NCBI GenBank assembly: GCA_938743325.2
Contig: OW568867.1
Span: forward strand, 248,001-312,000
DNA: 64,000 bases
Origin: Pycnococcus provasolii
Taxonomy: Eukaryota > Chlorophyta > Pseudoscourfieldiophyceae > Pseudoscourfieldiales > Pycnococcaceae
Direction of reading: 5' to 3'
In this document: positions 29,201-37,896 of the stretch, one piece after another
How the letters are laid out: every line of letters starts with the position of its first letter
How positions within the stretch are numbered: position 1 is the first letter of the stretch
Notes under the pieces: model-generated
What the model was told of the DNA's origin: nothing
The model's input: only the letters and a program-made list of their open reading frames with translations
The model's database searches: none
Position numbers and translations under genes: made by a program

Positions 29201-29204
29201 ACAT
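23298..29204 (-). CDS. Large ubiquitin carboxyl-terminal hydrolase (USP family)
   Basis: I choose ATG 29204 (MSKRDRNSL) over an upstream ATG at 29276, giving 1968 residues. A ubiquitin-like segment lies near residues 25-95. The peptidase C19 domain spans about 555-925: Cys box GLRNLGSTCYMNCILQQL (catalytic Cys about 564), NDSQEFLDQLLDVI, LVLNLKRYEFD, and His box NEASGHYYSFVLD (catalytic His about 858), then AYILFYDRV. It therefore should cleave ubiquitin from proteins. The rest is mainly helical, as in USP9X/USP34-type proteins. Near residue 1500 is a proline run (GIPPPPGESLPPPPPPL) followed by YGVYKYRNGQKFQARLSF, weakly like an AP2-type fold. The last about 410 codons (23298 to about 24530) are visibly AT-richer than the rest and of unknown function. 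No TGTAA is seen after the stop. Confidence 0.85.
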   Translation of the reverse strand: MSKRDRNSLSCQVVAKGAGGASSSPSAKEAKRTKKTGSGLAMAAMMSGDDMDDSSDELTNWTLSFYANPSTDAPPEEKCAIFIAPNATLAELRQEIEDVCDDMAADDFVFLTQKKTRIYRKQENKLRLKHTIGVAPASSTPNPALLSGSGPGGASQQSALETKAFELFEGTLNAMASMPLTPLTKVENVVDLLRSQRPHCPQVVTTTGIECAIAWLRDALGRTSVVKQLLCLLHGATTSAIQLAATGSTEFTAASQQVSESHAMQLSCAIDDWTSSCSALARRTWMPNTRSFGTPADFASQARHASELTPLERRAAAFHRVSWAVQTTVAGFELLGSMFEAANASAYRSVDAASTPPPPLHDAGAAIRLADLVLYESLFAIPTADAPLVRHLAPGAAAAAAARRACLAMLRCCDGNEGLVLLHNRLNLLHRDLYDKSRQSESEAETWNALVVDEPEEGAATITIADNIDDDAQMTSVAHDAEIIDCTVPVKPHCPPVSALFQLQKLPADISDMTVSPGIRAWIPPAANAPSPFLESVTKADPHATPSAESGLLPCGLRNLGSTCYMNCILQQLSAMSDFRAAVMGVDLPPVAEAEAEANAAATTDEAEVQKQADARLLRELQLLFHDMEHTAAVYADTERFVDACHGALRLDDGVSQQNDSQEFLDQLLDVIGRALAAARGASGSSATTTPSLASPRGGELNAPFGGELVSSTSTLAPVAQLSGAEATHLVRPDVREPFKFLALSVRGHQNITASLADFVKDDVVEGFRYEEHGNQALTSIKYTRISVLPRRLVLNLKRYEFDVLAEAYVKVHDLFEFPMELDLTDYTTTRGASSSSSPARYQLGGVVVQSGNEASGHYYSFVLDRETGLWTRRNDREVTPFNPGPNGENFRTECFGGKTVAGMRGTTMQDITRSAYILFYDRVEPTESRSTKQQASTGIAAASVPSLRASTWMSVLEANAALSSQARWAYLNAPHDGDASEGAADEEQRAAKRKRHDQSAAALSPAANARLASTASRNAHLLRHAQLTDPAHAHFVRKAASLALSSLQSGVADNDAVTLATAICASGTSLLTHVASRCALDASRYDSIRATWAEPFADVMRRHPAYASQFILDVCAKDPMAAQEPVENLQWLGPGEPTIAALANSHLVRALVRTPRAGVRAAFAAILSAAATALWRCMGPLYTGPSGDPISFVTQDEARGAMKVLCNTVTRVGLASSDVALFADHWASFLTVARDLLEMGAADPTEQDPEKQPNSENLDHMGSPYNMFIDNPMINMLARFACAGAADVHVPGPVVATVPTVGYLLANCAELLTRGWHHDRDATEYIRKVGGIEVWSQDQPILGLARLADKQGSENARIVLFRLGGYLHREVTPAVACDIAVALAHKSTDSPPNGGGLQGYAFDALVSWLDGLHEGDNGVGDPNMKLAPMALEACIGSERGVIAVFAIAGIPPPPGESLPPPPPPLMSNDEAFAPHFNAGTSDAAKYYGVYKYRNGQKFQARLSFKDVTVTLCYSDDKTKLAHIRDYVIRECNLTNARNFDDTTTLPREYLEEALAAVVKTKRYQERPPKEHGENWMKRWWRELTDAQYKEQCQHRVDSWAKRTREENLLIQGKMAASMIEVQKKKRKHDNFSADILGKPLSNNVLHEKAWRQWTEFTRGDQAVDGKPLQLGSYVEMCVKRLALSRNGDINLVTGADVAREIMETAQHMFGCGGVADIINIGIQVYEKTEALRFGNLIENTDLMVKLPGAVTTYKKKHKWESEVVRPKPFKLYNSKPVERPDGAGSDCVNDPKCLLLGNYKIYVCCDLPNGDTLAFIYVMQASSGEATFLRKLVGGMDGEMNQDLDQIRDACSSSSPCSGIKLLYSFVNRLINQSIENNGDDEACVYVSFRNGEELKKHGRNCLREERRILGGWLTYSLPSLQQCVYNKLRFVLEGAPRTAHPRQRQFDDMNANPNYHRRLKVATKGR

Positions 29205-31098
29205 CTGATGAATGGGAAGAAGGGATGGGAAAGGATGTGAAGTGAAGTGATGTGAGTGCAAGGGAACACGGGGCAAGGGATGTGCTTGGTGGCAAAAAGA
29301 AGGGGCAGGCAGGCAGGGGGGAAGTGCTGGTGTGACAATCGCCTATGTGGACCTGGACCAAACCAAAACGAAAAAAAAACAGACAGGCGCGCGCCCCCGA
29401 ACCAGGCAGAAGTTATGCTAACCCTAACCACGCACTGAAGCCCTAACACTACTTCTAACCCTGCACCCTAATAACCCCCCCTCGCTTTTCCCTTCTCGCT
29501 TCTCGTACCCCCCCTCCTCATCGCACCTGGCGTCTTGTCGCCCGTGCACAGATGTGCCGCGCCAAGGCGAACGCACCAGAGTTGTTTCCTTCCCACGCAA
29601 AGGCAAAAGGAGTCAGCAAACACGCAACGAAGCAACGGCCGCGCACACACCAAAACACTACAAGTAAGGAAGGTCATGCAATACGGGCGTACCTCTTCAT
29701 CATGGCAACGTGTATCGCGCCACACAGGAAGGTGTATCAAAACACAGGTGTCCGTTCTTGACCCGGCGAATCAAGGTCACGCGCGCGTCGACTGCGGGCG
29801 CGTACGCGCCTACTCGTCGCCGGAGCGCCTGACGCGCACCTCGTCAGCGAGCTTGCAAGACGCCCACCGCTTCATCCCCACCAACGTATACGCGGCCCTT
29901 AAGGGTCATCTCCGCGCACGCTGCTTTGCCCGCGCCCACGTCATTGTCGGCCCTGTACTCACCAGGACGCGTCAGCAACGAGGAGGATGACCACACTCGT
30001 CTCGACGCCCCGGTCGACAGGACCAACGACATTGGCCGCGGAAAAGGCGGAAATGAGAGCCTCCCTAAGTCAACCTCGGGTTCGGGCAGGGGGGGGGGGG
30101 ACACCACGTAGGAAGTAGGCCTTCCTACCGGGTAGTGGTAGAGGCACCGTATATTTTCAAAACAATAATAGAGGAGAGGGAGGAATGAGATGCAGGAAAC
30201 TATCGTAGGAAAGTCCCTCACGGCAACCTATCTCTCCCGGCTTCCGCAACGGTCACATCCCCAACGGTCGTTAAGGTGTACATACTTCAGAATAAGGTTC
30301 AAGTAAAGTGACCTAATCGTTGACTCCCGTTGACACACCTCGTTGACAGGCCGCCACCACCACGTCTCTGCTGCCTTGAAGTGAGGAATTCCCTTATAAT
30401 GGCCTAATGGGGATACTACTTCTACGGTGGGGTACTGTACCCATGAGTCCATGACCCGGGTTAACCCGGCCATAGGGGTCAGGCCGTCTGAGCTTGTCTC
30501 CATAACCTGCCTGGAGGAGCCTCCACAACCCAACACACAGCCGGAATAACCCAGCCAACACGGCCGCCTCTTCCCGACACGTTTGCCTGCCATCCATCGG
30601 CCTTAAGTTAGGTTAGGAAGGCTATGGCGGGCAGGTTACTTCAGGAGACTCCCCTTGTCTATCCTAGTCTGGCTAGTCGTATGTTCGCGTTAAGTGAACA
30701 CGGCCACTTCGCCGCTTCAGCAACGATCGAGCCTCACGTCTCTTGTCCTGGTATCCCTGCTCATTGGCTTGACCGAGTTGCAACTCTGTTTGGTTCCCAA
30801 GCGACGGTCCTACCATCCGCTTGGTGACTGGTTACGGTCAGTGTCAGGTGGTCGTGTGGATCACACAGCATCAGAGCACAGAGCATCGCACAGTCGCCCG
30901 AGCACAGAAGGTCGCTCTGGACAGTGCTTCGGAGCGTTGCCTGCGAGCAGCGCGGAGAGGTGGGCTGGTGTGCCGCCAAGCTTTTGCTGGGGGAAATTCG
31001 CGAGCGGCTATACCCGACTCTTCACGTGGCACCGCCGCCGATGAAAACGCACGAAGGTACGCACCGAGCGGCAGCCTTAATGTTGCCCGACGAGGAAA
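29205..31098. other. Long region without a supported gene
   Basis: Upstream of the protease gene lie CCCTAA-type elements (about 29417-29472). Further right, the sequence has mixed composition with only short open frames on both strands. A stretch at 29760-29950 looks GC-rich and gene-like (for example IPTNVYAALKGHLRARC on plus), but no family is recognised. A G run is at 30090-30100. 30200-30900 has no coding signal that I can defend. Confidence 0.4.
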
Positions 31099-31560
31099 TT
31101 AAGGCTGGTCTGTTGACAGCCGTGGATTCCATCTTACACGGGCACTCGTCATCAGATCGCACCGTGCTCGCACGTGAGCTGACTGTGCTTGCCACGCTTG
31201 CAATCGATCGGCATCGTCGCTGGCGACTCGAGCAATTTGTGGGACGAACACAAGGCGGTGGTGGCACATGCTGAGGAAATCGTGAGCGGAGATATTTGCG
31301 CCGTCCAGCTCGTCTGGGAAGGACAGCCACCACACACCAAATGCAAACTCCCTCCGCTCACCCACCACCGCGACCACATCGCGCGTCCCCTCGATCTTCC
31401 ACGTGCGCCTCGGTATAGGCAGGACAGGCTGCCCTTGCGCTAGCCTACCTGACCTCGCCAAGTCTGCGCGGAATGCTTCTGCAGAAAATCTCGTGAAATA
31501 CGGGCTTCTCGCAAGGAAGAAGTCCTTCTTCCAATCCGCAATCTCCGTCAGATGCAGCAT
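31099..31560 (-). CDS. Unidentified 153-codon frame, possible gene fragment
   Basis: Residues MLHLTEIADWKKDFFLARSP, then FGVWWLSFPDELDGANISAH and FLSMCHHRLVFVPQIARVAS, look like folded protein with codon bias like real genes here. The C-terminal end (WNPRLSTDQP) looks unrelated. No family is recognised, and neighbouring sequence is mosaic, so it may be a piece of a larger host gene. Confidence 0.3.
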   Translation of the reverse strand: MLHLTEIADWKKDFFLARSPYFTRFSAEAFRADLARSGRLAQGQPVLPIPRRTWKIEGTRDVVAVVGERREFAFGVWWLSFPDELDGANISAHDFLSMCHHRLVFVPQIARVASDDADRLQAWQAQSAHVRARCDLMTSARVRWNPRLSTDQP

Positions 31561-31690
31561 ATCTATGTTTTGTTTGTATGTGTGTGTGTGTGAGTGGCTT
31601 CATCAATGGAGGTGGTGGGGTGGGATGTTGCGAAGGTGTCGGTGGTGGTGGGATGTGGCGGTGGTGGGATGGCGAGGGTGATGATGATGA

Positions 31691-31750
31691 TAACGCCATC
31701 ATGATGGCGTTACATCATTATGATGACGCCATCATAATGATGGCGTCATC
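31691..31750. repeat. Two adjacent perfect palindromes
   Basis: 31691-31712 is a perfect 22-bp palindrome (TAACGCCATCA and its reverse complement). 31722-31750 is a 14-bp inverted repeat (GATGACGCCATCAT) around a single A. Both share the GCCATCAT core, so the whole stretch could form hairpins. No protein function inferred. Confidence 0.8.
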
Positions 31751-32034
31751 CCGCGCAGGGCGCGCGCTATGCCGTGCCGCAGGATCTGACGCGCGCAGTA
31801 CGCCGCGCGGCGACGCTGCTGCCTTTGCTGCGTCGCGTGATTCTTGAAGCCGCGGAACGCCGCGGATTGACGTACGTGCATCACGCGGCGTATGGCGAGC
31901 GTCATCACGTCGCACTTGCCGTCGACGAGGTGCTTCAGCTCGATGCGCTCGCGCCACTGGTTCCATGCGTGCCACGCGCTGCGGTACCGCAAGCGGCCGA
32001 GGTGGCGCGAAACAACACTGCGCATCGCCTGCAC
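31732..32034 (-). pseudogene. Fragment with Sfi1/IQ-like helical repeats
   Basis: 100 codons with the spacing of centrin- or calmodulin-binding helices: RHLGRLRYRSAWHAWNQW, then IRRVMHVRQSAAFRGFKNHA, then QILRHGIARALRGM. This resembles the helical parts of the giant protein at 9319-14676 but is not a close copy. An in-frame stop lies eight codons upstream of the first Met, and the frame ends inside the palindrome at 31732. It looks like one exon or a remnant of a host gene. Confidence 0.35.
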
Positions 32035-32396
32035 GCGCTTGCTTCTCCGCTAGACGACAGGCGCCAGTGGCCCAGGCGGCGGCGCGAGCACATCACCTCG
32101 GACGGGTAGAGCAGGCGTAATGGCTGGTGAAGGCGGAAGCATGCTCGAAAAGCTAGGTTCGGCTGAAGGTGGCAGAATTTCGCCCGTTGGCGTCGACGAC
32201 CGTGGCGTTATGTGCACAGCCGGCGGAGGTGCGACCTCATCTTCGTATGCGCCATCTGCGGGTACAACTTCCTTCTTTTGCCGCCTCGTCCACTTTCTCT
32301 GGTTCAGTGCTTGCTGCGGTGCCGCTCATCCGCCTCCTCCTGGCTTGACGGCCTGTTCGGCCGTGTCGCGAGAAGTTGTTATTGTGTGTGTGTGTT

Positions 32397-32490
<94 letters not shown>

Positions 32491-32985
32491 AGACACGTAC
32501 CTTGAAATGAATGCGAATGAGAATGATGTGGGAAGGCGGGAAGGTGGGAAGGTGGGCAGCCCCTTGAATTCAAATTCAAACGAAGGCCTGCAGGTAACCT
32601 TAGACTAACAGGTTGCTTCCTTGGTCTGTCGAGACGCCCCGACGGCTGAACGGTAACATCAGTCAACACGTTCGACGGTGGGGGGGCGACGGGCGACACA
32701 AAAATACTAACCCTAATCAGGCGTTAGCAGGGTTGGGTTCCAGTTGGGTTCTTTGTCGAGATTATACCTTATATGCTTTGTGGGGAACCGTTGTTGAGTA
32801 CTCAGGATCCCAGAGGGATAAGGGACGCGGCCCCTAGTTGTCTAAGTTGTAAGACTACTCTTTTCTTTTCCTTTTTTTCTACTTATTCTCTTCAGGTTAT
32901 GAGCCTCAAGTTGTGAAACAGCTACGCTACCTTAAGTCAGCCTACGTAACTTCACAGCCTTTGAATACACTTACTTGTCAACCAA
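32035..32985. other. Non-coding region with TG microsatellite
   Basis: Apart from the TG microsatellite (32383-32488) and a weak CCCTAA element (about 32709), nothing is recognised. The part at 32120-32340 has gene-like GC content and on the minus strand reads EVVPADGAYEDEVAPPPA, possibly a linker exon of the helical-repeat fragment to its left. Confidence 0.35.
32383..32488. repeat. (TG)n microsatellite, about 105 bp
   Basis: Nearly pure TG dinucleotide repeat with one TTAT interruption near 32396. Confidence 0.95.
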
Positions 32986-33422
32986 TTGCTAGCCGACTTG
33001 GCTACCTGTGCCCGTAAAGGCGATGATGGGGAGGAAGCCCTTGACGACGAAGCCGACGAGGAGGACGAGGAGGACGAGGAGGACGAGGACGAGGAGGAGG
33101 AATTCGAGTTCGAGCTGCCGAGTGGATACCGAGTGGCGCCACCCCCAGAGAAAATTGAGCATGCACTCAAAGTGAATAACTTGATTGCAATGAAATTCGA
33201 TGGGTGGGGATGGGCGGGTGGGCGGGTGACGCAAGTGTACGGTCCGGAGCATAGGCGCCGGAGGAGGTATAACTGTGAACTGAAGTTCTTCTCGGACCAT
33301 GGGAACTTGGGAAGACGTGTGATAGCATGCTCAAGGTAAAGGCGTATGCAAGCACCGACTTACAACCAAATGTACCAGACGACGAAGCCGCCGGCGCATG
33401 GGTATTGCTTGAAAAGATTTAA
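32986..33422 (+). pseudogene. Acidic protein with a small W-rich domain, frame broken near the end
   Basis: The frame from ATG 32986 codes an Asp/Glu-rich stretch (DDEADEEDEEDEEDEDEEEE). A compact domain follows: LPSGYRVAPPPEKIEHAL, NNLIAMKFDGWGWAGGRVTQ, then YNCELKFFSDHGN. This frame stops at 33339, but the sequence continues in another frame as MLKVKAYASTDLQPNVPDD then AAGAWVLLEKI with a stop at 33422. That looks like the natural end of the same domain. Either one small indel near 33315 broke it, or a splice (AAG/GTAAAG is nearby) restores it. The domain recalls small tudor-like folds; I do not recognise the family. Confidence 0.4.
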
Positions 33423-34157
33423 TAGAACGTTATAACTCCCGACCAGCCTCCAACCCCTAATCTCCACACGCAAATACTAGTATATACTCGAGTATTATTA
33501 GTATATACTAGTATATACTAGTATATACGCGAGCCCTCTTCTACAAATACTAGTATTTTGCCATCTATAGCCGCGTGCTTGTGTGCACGGTGCATCGTGG
33601 GTGGTAGTAGGCGCAAGGAGGCACCTGTGCGCAACTTCTGTAAATGCTGGCGACGCGCTCGGTGCGCACAACGTCCACGCGACGCGCATGAAGATAACCC
33701 CGAATTGATTTTCCACCAGTGAGAATATACCTACTAGCCCTAACCCTAACCCTAGTCCCTAACTTAAAACCCTAACCACCTCTACTTTGTCTTTTTCTCA
33801 AAGTGCCTATCATCTGTCGTTTTTCTTGCCTCTTTGGTATAACGGGGGAAAGAAGGCTCTAACGGGACTTCATGTCCATGGAGGGTCGACGCACCTCTGG
33901 ACGACATTGCGTCCCACACAGGTACGTTAAGGACGAGCTAAGGAAGGAAAACAACCACACCTCACCAACGTACACGTTACAACTTACATCACACACAACG
34001 AACCTCCAGCGCGACCGTGCATGCCACGCACGACTGGCGATGCGCGGCGCCATGGCGCGAGATGGCGTCGCCCAACCCCCAATCTTGAAAATAACCTCCC
34101 GTCCCCTCTACCCAAGGGCCAAACCAAACCAACATGCGCCGCCGAGTGCTCTGATTT
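33423..34157. other. Non-coding region with TACTAGTATA and CCCTAA repeats
   Basis: It holds a cluster of ACTAGTATAT palindromic units (33475-33555) and CCCTAACCCTAACCCT (about 33738-33772). Next to the nuclease-like copy at the right end there is a short segment (34129-34158) shared with 20022-20047. No gene recognised. Confidence 0.5.
33475..33555. repeat. ACTAGTATAT palindromic repeat cluster
   Basis: Several partly overlapping copies of ATACTAGTATAT in about 80 bp. Each is self-complementary. Confidence 0.75.
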
Positions 34158-35414
34158 ATGGCGCCTCTCCTTAAGGCTTCCTCCTTCCTATGCAAAACAC
34201 CGTTCCGTGTCTGCCCGTCTGCGTCCGCGTCCGCGTCTGCGTCTGCGTCTGCGTTGAGGTATAAGAATAATAGCAACAGGTTTAGGAGGAGCTCGCTGCT
34301 TCTTTGTCAACCTCGTCATCATCCTCATTCTCATCAGAATAAGAATCAAGCTACTCATAATAGTCTTTGTGGTGCCATGGTGGTGATGTCTCTCTCCTCT
34401 GCTGGATCCTCTGATCCTCATCGTCAACGCCTGTCATCATGGCTCTCATCATCCCCACAGGAAATCACGGATACCCATAACAACTACTACTACATCCAAC
34501 TCGCCCTCCACAGACTCCGCTCATCCCCCCTCGCATCGCAAAAGGCACTCTCCGCACACATCACAAATCATCACGCTCCCTCATTAACCTCCTCCTCCTC
34601 CACCCTCACCACAGCTCTCTCCCAGTACGCCGCCTCCCCACAGGGAAGGAAAATTCAAAACACTTCTGACACGTTGCGTCGCCTGCAACTTCAGCTCGCA
34701 TCCACACAAAAGTTCGTCACGCAAGAAGAACAAACTCCGCGCACAGCGCGCGCCGCCTCGCGCCTTCCTTCATTAATAGCCACCATTGACACCATCACCA
34801 CCGAACTTGCCACCCTACAAGCCAACTGCGTCGAATATCAACATCTTCTTTCAACCCAACAGCACTTCGACACCCTCCAAGAGTCTCTTGGCCTCAAAGA
34901 ACTTCAGCAATCTCTAACGCAGCAAAACCGCGTCGTCGCGCAGCGACGCCACAAAGCGGGACAAACTCTCGAGGACATCGCCACCAACATCCTGCCGGCG
35001 GCGCTGGGCGGCAACAACATTCAGATTCTAAGAAACGTTCAGCTCTCCCCAGGCGCCCCTCACGTGACTGGCGAGCTGGACCTCGTCGCAGTCGACACGA
35101 CAGACAACACCAATCGCGTCGTCGCAGTCGTCGAGTGCAAGGAAAATCCAAACGACATTGGACAGGCGTTCGAAAAGCTCGAGCCAGTTCTCAGGTGGTG
35201 TGCGGGCAACCTCGCTGGACCTGACTGGATCAACAAGCGTCACCCAAAGGGACACTTCACCGGCGTCGAGCACGACGGCATCCGCCTCACCCAGGAATCC
35301 TTCCAAAACACATCTTGGGAAACAATACTGTGGTTCTGCACGCGAGAGAAGGCTCTGTACGTCGTGCAAACCTCAACCTTCGAATTCGGGTGCCCGATAG
35401 TCGTGTCAAAGTAG
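34158..35414 (+). pseudogene. Truncated inverted copy of the PD-(D/E)XK nuclease-like gene
   Basis: 418 codons, matching the gene at 18609-20021 almost residue for residue from RQRLSSWLSSSPQE to LWFCTREK, including the ELD and ECK motifs. The N-terminal low-complexity part differs (serine/alanine run ASASASASA). After about 35350 homology stops abruptly and the frame continues about 20 codons into antisense TIG-gene sequence (ALYVVQTSTFEFGCP). The C-terminal about 95 residues and the normal TGTAA end are missing. Near-identity of the rest points to a recent inverted duplication. Whether it is expressed is unknown. Confidence 0.65.
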
Positions 35415-36170
35415 TTGAGCGACCTAGTTCCGTCCAAGTCGCTAAAGCGTGGACCGAATCGCGTTCCTTGGATGGTCATCACCTGCGTGCCGCTACCAGC
35501 GTACATCACTCCCTGCCCCGCGACGGAGGTGATGGTGGGCCCGGATGTTCGTCGACGTCTTCTCGACACCGTAGCGTCACCGGGAGACAGGCGCCCGTCA
35601 TCGGGGTGGGTTGCCGTGCGGGCGTCTTGGAGATTTGTGCCGTCGTTGACACGTGATCCTGGCGGTGTTGTTCGTCACCTGTATGCCATCAATCTTAAAC
35701 CACTCCAACGAGGTTGTCGTGCTCCACGCCCGTGCAGTCCCGAAGTTGATATCGCTGCCAAGGTTGCGGCCGACGAAATTCAGAAACGGTACCGCGGGAT
35801 TGCCCGGCTCGCCAAATTGGCTTCCCTCCACCTGACCCGTGAGCACGGGACCCTCGTACGTAAAGGTGGTGTGCACCGCACTCTGCAGGTTGATGCTGTT
35901 CGACACCTGCACCTGAAGAACAAGCTGTGGACTGATCGTCGCCGCCGCCTGCATTTGCGAGTACTGCAAAACGTCGTCACAGGGCCCGCGCCGTAGCGTG
36001 CAACCATCCCAGGGACGGAGGTAACCTGCTCCCGCGGTGGCGTTGATCGTCGCGTCCACCTGCTTGCGCATCCGTTCCCACCAGCAGTACGATAATTGGT
36101 CGACGTGCCCGAGCGCAGCGGACCAAAATTACGACCTGTGATGGTTACGATGCCGCCGAAGAGCTATGGC
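35355..36170 (-). pseudogene. TIG/IPT-domain gene fragment
   Basis: Minus-strand reading gives at least three immunoglobulin-like TIG pieces in different frames: GGIVTITGRNFGPLRSG (about 36100-36165), AVPFLNFVGRNLGSDINFG (about 35740-35800) and GPTITSVAGQGVMYAGSG with VMTIQGTRFGPRF (about 35450-35550). TIG repeats usually belong to large cell-surface proteins. The pieces are not in one frame and have no start or end, so this is a remnant. It abuts the truncated nuclease-like copy on one side and an ABCC scrap on the other. Confidence 0.5.
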
Positions 36171-36253
36171 AATAGCGTGTTCCGCGTGCTCGTGTCCAAC
36201 GCCGTGCCGACGAGCTGCCAACGCCTCCGACGCACACTCCATAGTCCATCAAG

Positions 36254-36358
36254 CAATCCGAATGAGCGCGGCGGCAAGAGAGCTCTTGCCAGATTCCGAC
36301 CATCCGCCAGTCTGCTTCCCGCGGGAATGTCAAGGTTTACGCCCCGAAGCAATGTCAA
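36254..36358 (-). pseudogene. ABCC nucleotide-binding-domain scrap (Walker A)
   Basis: One minus frame reads LLRGVNLDIPAGSRLA. The next frame then reads GWSESGKSSLAAALIRIA, a Walker A motif (GxxxxGKS-like, SESGKSS) of an ABC transporter. Together this is the standard start of an ABCC nucleotide-binding domain, with one frame change and nothing further. Just beyond it, a 25-bp unit (TCAAGGTTTACGCCCCGAAG) is duplicated in tandem at about 36330-36380. Confidence 0.45.
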
Positions 36359-36476
36359 GGTTTACGCCCCGAAGCACCGCAGGAAGGTCCATGCGGTATC
36401 GCATCCAATAGCGTCGGAAGCGCACGCTGCTGTCAGCTGGCCATGCGTCCATCTCGAGCTCCTCCATCTGCTGTCC

Positions 36477-36723
36477 ATCTCGGGATCGCTGACCGCGGGT
36501 GCCGCTGGTCTCGTCGTCACGAATGCAATCATGGTGACAGGGCCTTCTCGCCGGCGGCGGCGTTCACACGGCGACGCAGCTAGAGGTGAAAATGAACGCC
36601 GTCGAGCGCATTCGAGGCGTGAGCGAGGAGGCGAACGCCGGAGGTGCAGAAAAACTTCGTCTCATGGGCTGTTTTGAAGACGACGACAGCGACGACGAGG
36701 GTACGTCGTCGCCGCCGGAGTGA
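36477..36723 (+). pseudogene. ABCC transporter fragment, helix and linker to NBD2
   Basis: Plus-strand reading gives SISGSLTAGAAGLVVTNAIM, then after a frame change LLAGGGVHTATQLEVKMNAV and ERIRGVSEEANAGG. This is the last membrane helix and the 'xxMNAVERI' linker of ABCC transporters. It ends with an acidic tail (CFEDDDSDDEG) and a stop at 36723. The first part is shared with 21590-21615. It is host-gene debris, in opposite orientation to the Walker A scrap next to it. Confidence 0.5.
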
Positions 36724-37896
36724 TTAGAGGCAATCCGCCGAGACAGCACAAGGACGACACGTATCAAGTGACGCACGTACCTGCTTTTCCGCGTTCACGA
36801 GGCTCGCCTCCACCGCTGTCTGCAGGTCACCGTAGTAAGTCGGGCGTGCCATCGTACTCCTTGTAGGCGCGCTTCGTCTCCCCTCATCGCGTTTTCTTAG
36901 TGGTCAGCCACTATTCGACATTTCCGCGCGCCTTGAGATTTTTTTCCCAACACGTGCGGCGGAACCGCCTGTACATTCTTTTTGGGAAAGGATCTCTAGC
37001 AGCTCGTCGTTTGGTAGGTAGGTTCTTCTGCACCTTCTCAAGCGTGTCGGACCCAGCAGTCTCAGACCATCAGCGAGCGTCTCGCAATCGCAGCACGAGG
37101 GTGGCAGGTTGCCACCGCCACCGCTCACACTTCTGGGTTAGGAACAGGCATATCGCTGTCGCGCACCGCAAAAAAAAAGATTTACGTGTATAGAATCCTG
37201 AAAGGGCGTAAACGCCGTTTGACCAGGACGGCTGGAATGAAGAGTTGGATGTGAGGATATTGTTTTCGACTATTGAGCGAAGATGTCTGAAAGTAAATTC
37301 GTACGATTCGAACCCGCGCTATCGTTGTAATGAAAACGTCAGTGCTTGTTTGCACTCAAAAGACTGAGAGTTGAACAGAAAAGGAAGGTACCTCTCACGA
37401 ACTGTGGTAGTTTTGGGTGTTAGAAATGTTCAATCTTGCGATCAGGGTCAAGGAACTCAGAAGAGAGAGTCATACCTAGAGAATTACGCATGACTGAACA
37501 TGCTGAAAGCCAGGTGTTATAGACCTTAATCTCTGAAGGATTTAAGTTTTTGTCAGGTATTATTTTATCGACTTTGTAGAAGAGGTTTAGAAATCATTCG
37601 ACTTACAGCGCCTTAGACCAACTCGGCCACCTGATCGTATAATGATAAATGTTTGGAAAATTTCACGGGATATAACTTGCATTGGGTAAGCTCACACCAC
37701 AGCTACAGCCTTTCTCGCCGTCGCGAGAAAGCCGTCGTCGCCTTCTGATCACACAGTTTTATTGATTCGAGCGGCTAGTCCACTAGTGCTTGTCCGTCGT
37801 CGGTCACTCTTGCTCATCGTCTGCATCTCTCTTAAGTCACAAGTCACAGTTGAGTAGTTGACGGACGGGCGGAAGTTATCAAGTTCAGTGCCATCA
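36724..37896. other. AT-richer intergenic region, tRNA-like element, array left edge
   Basis: No open frame of note. 37200-37660 is AT-rich relative to the rest. From about 37668 the sequence (ACTTGCATTGGGTAAGCTC onward) matches 40217-40262 and begins the tandem array; the promoter-type sequence of the first unit runs to 37896. Confidence 0.5.
37290..37640 (-). ncRNA. tRNA-like element with widely split A and B boxes
   Basis: On the minus strand, GGTGGCCGAGTTGGTCTAAG (about 37611-37630) matches a tRNA-Leu/Ser D-arm, including the A box TGGCCGAGTTGG. GGTTCGAATCG (37304-37314) matches the B box/T-loop. About 300 bp separate them. T-stem and acceptor pairing are poor and no clean anticodon loop can be drawn. 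It could be a decayed tRNA, a tRNA with a large insertion, or another Pol III gene. Confidence 0.3.

Noticed and set aside
34188-34257. CRISPR-like or tandem promoter repeat at GCGTCCGCGTCTGCGTCTGC
   Set aside because: It is a short coding microsatellite giving Ser-Ala repeats at the start of the truncated nuclease-like copy.
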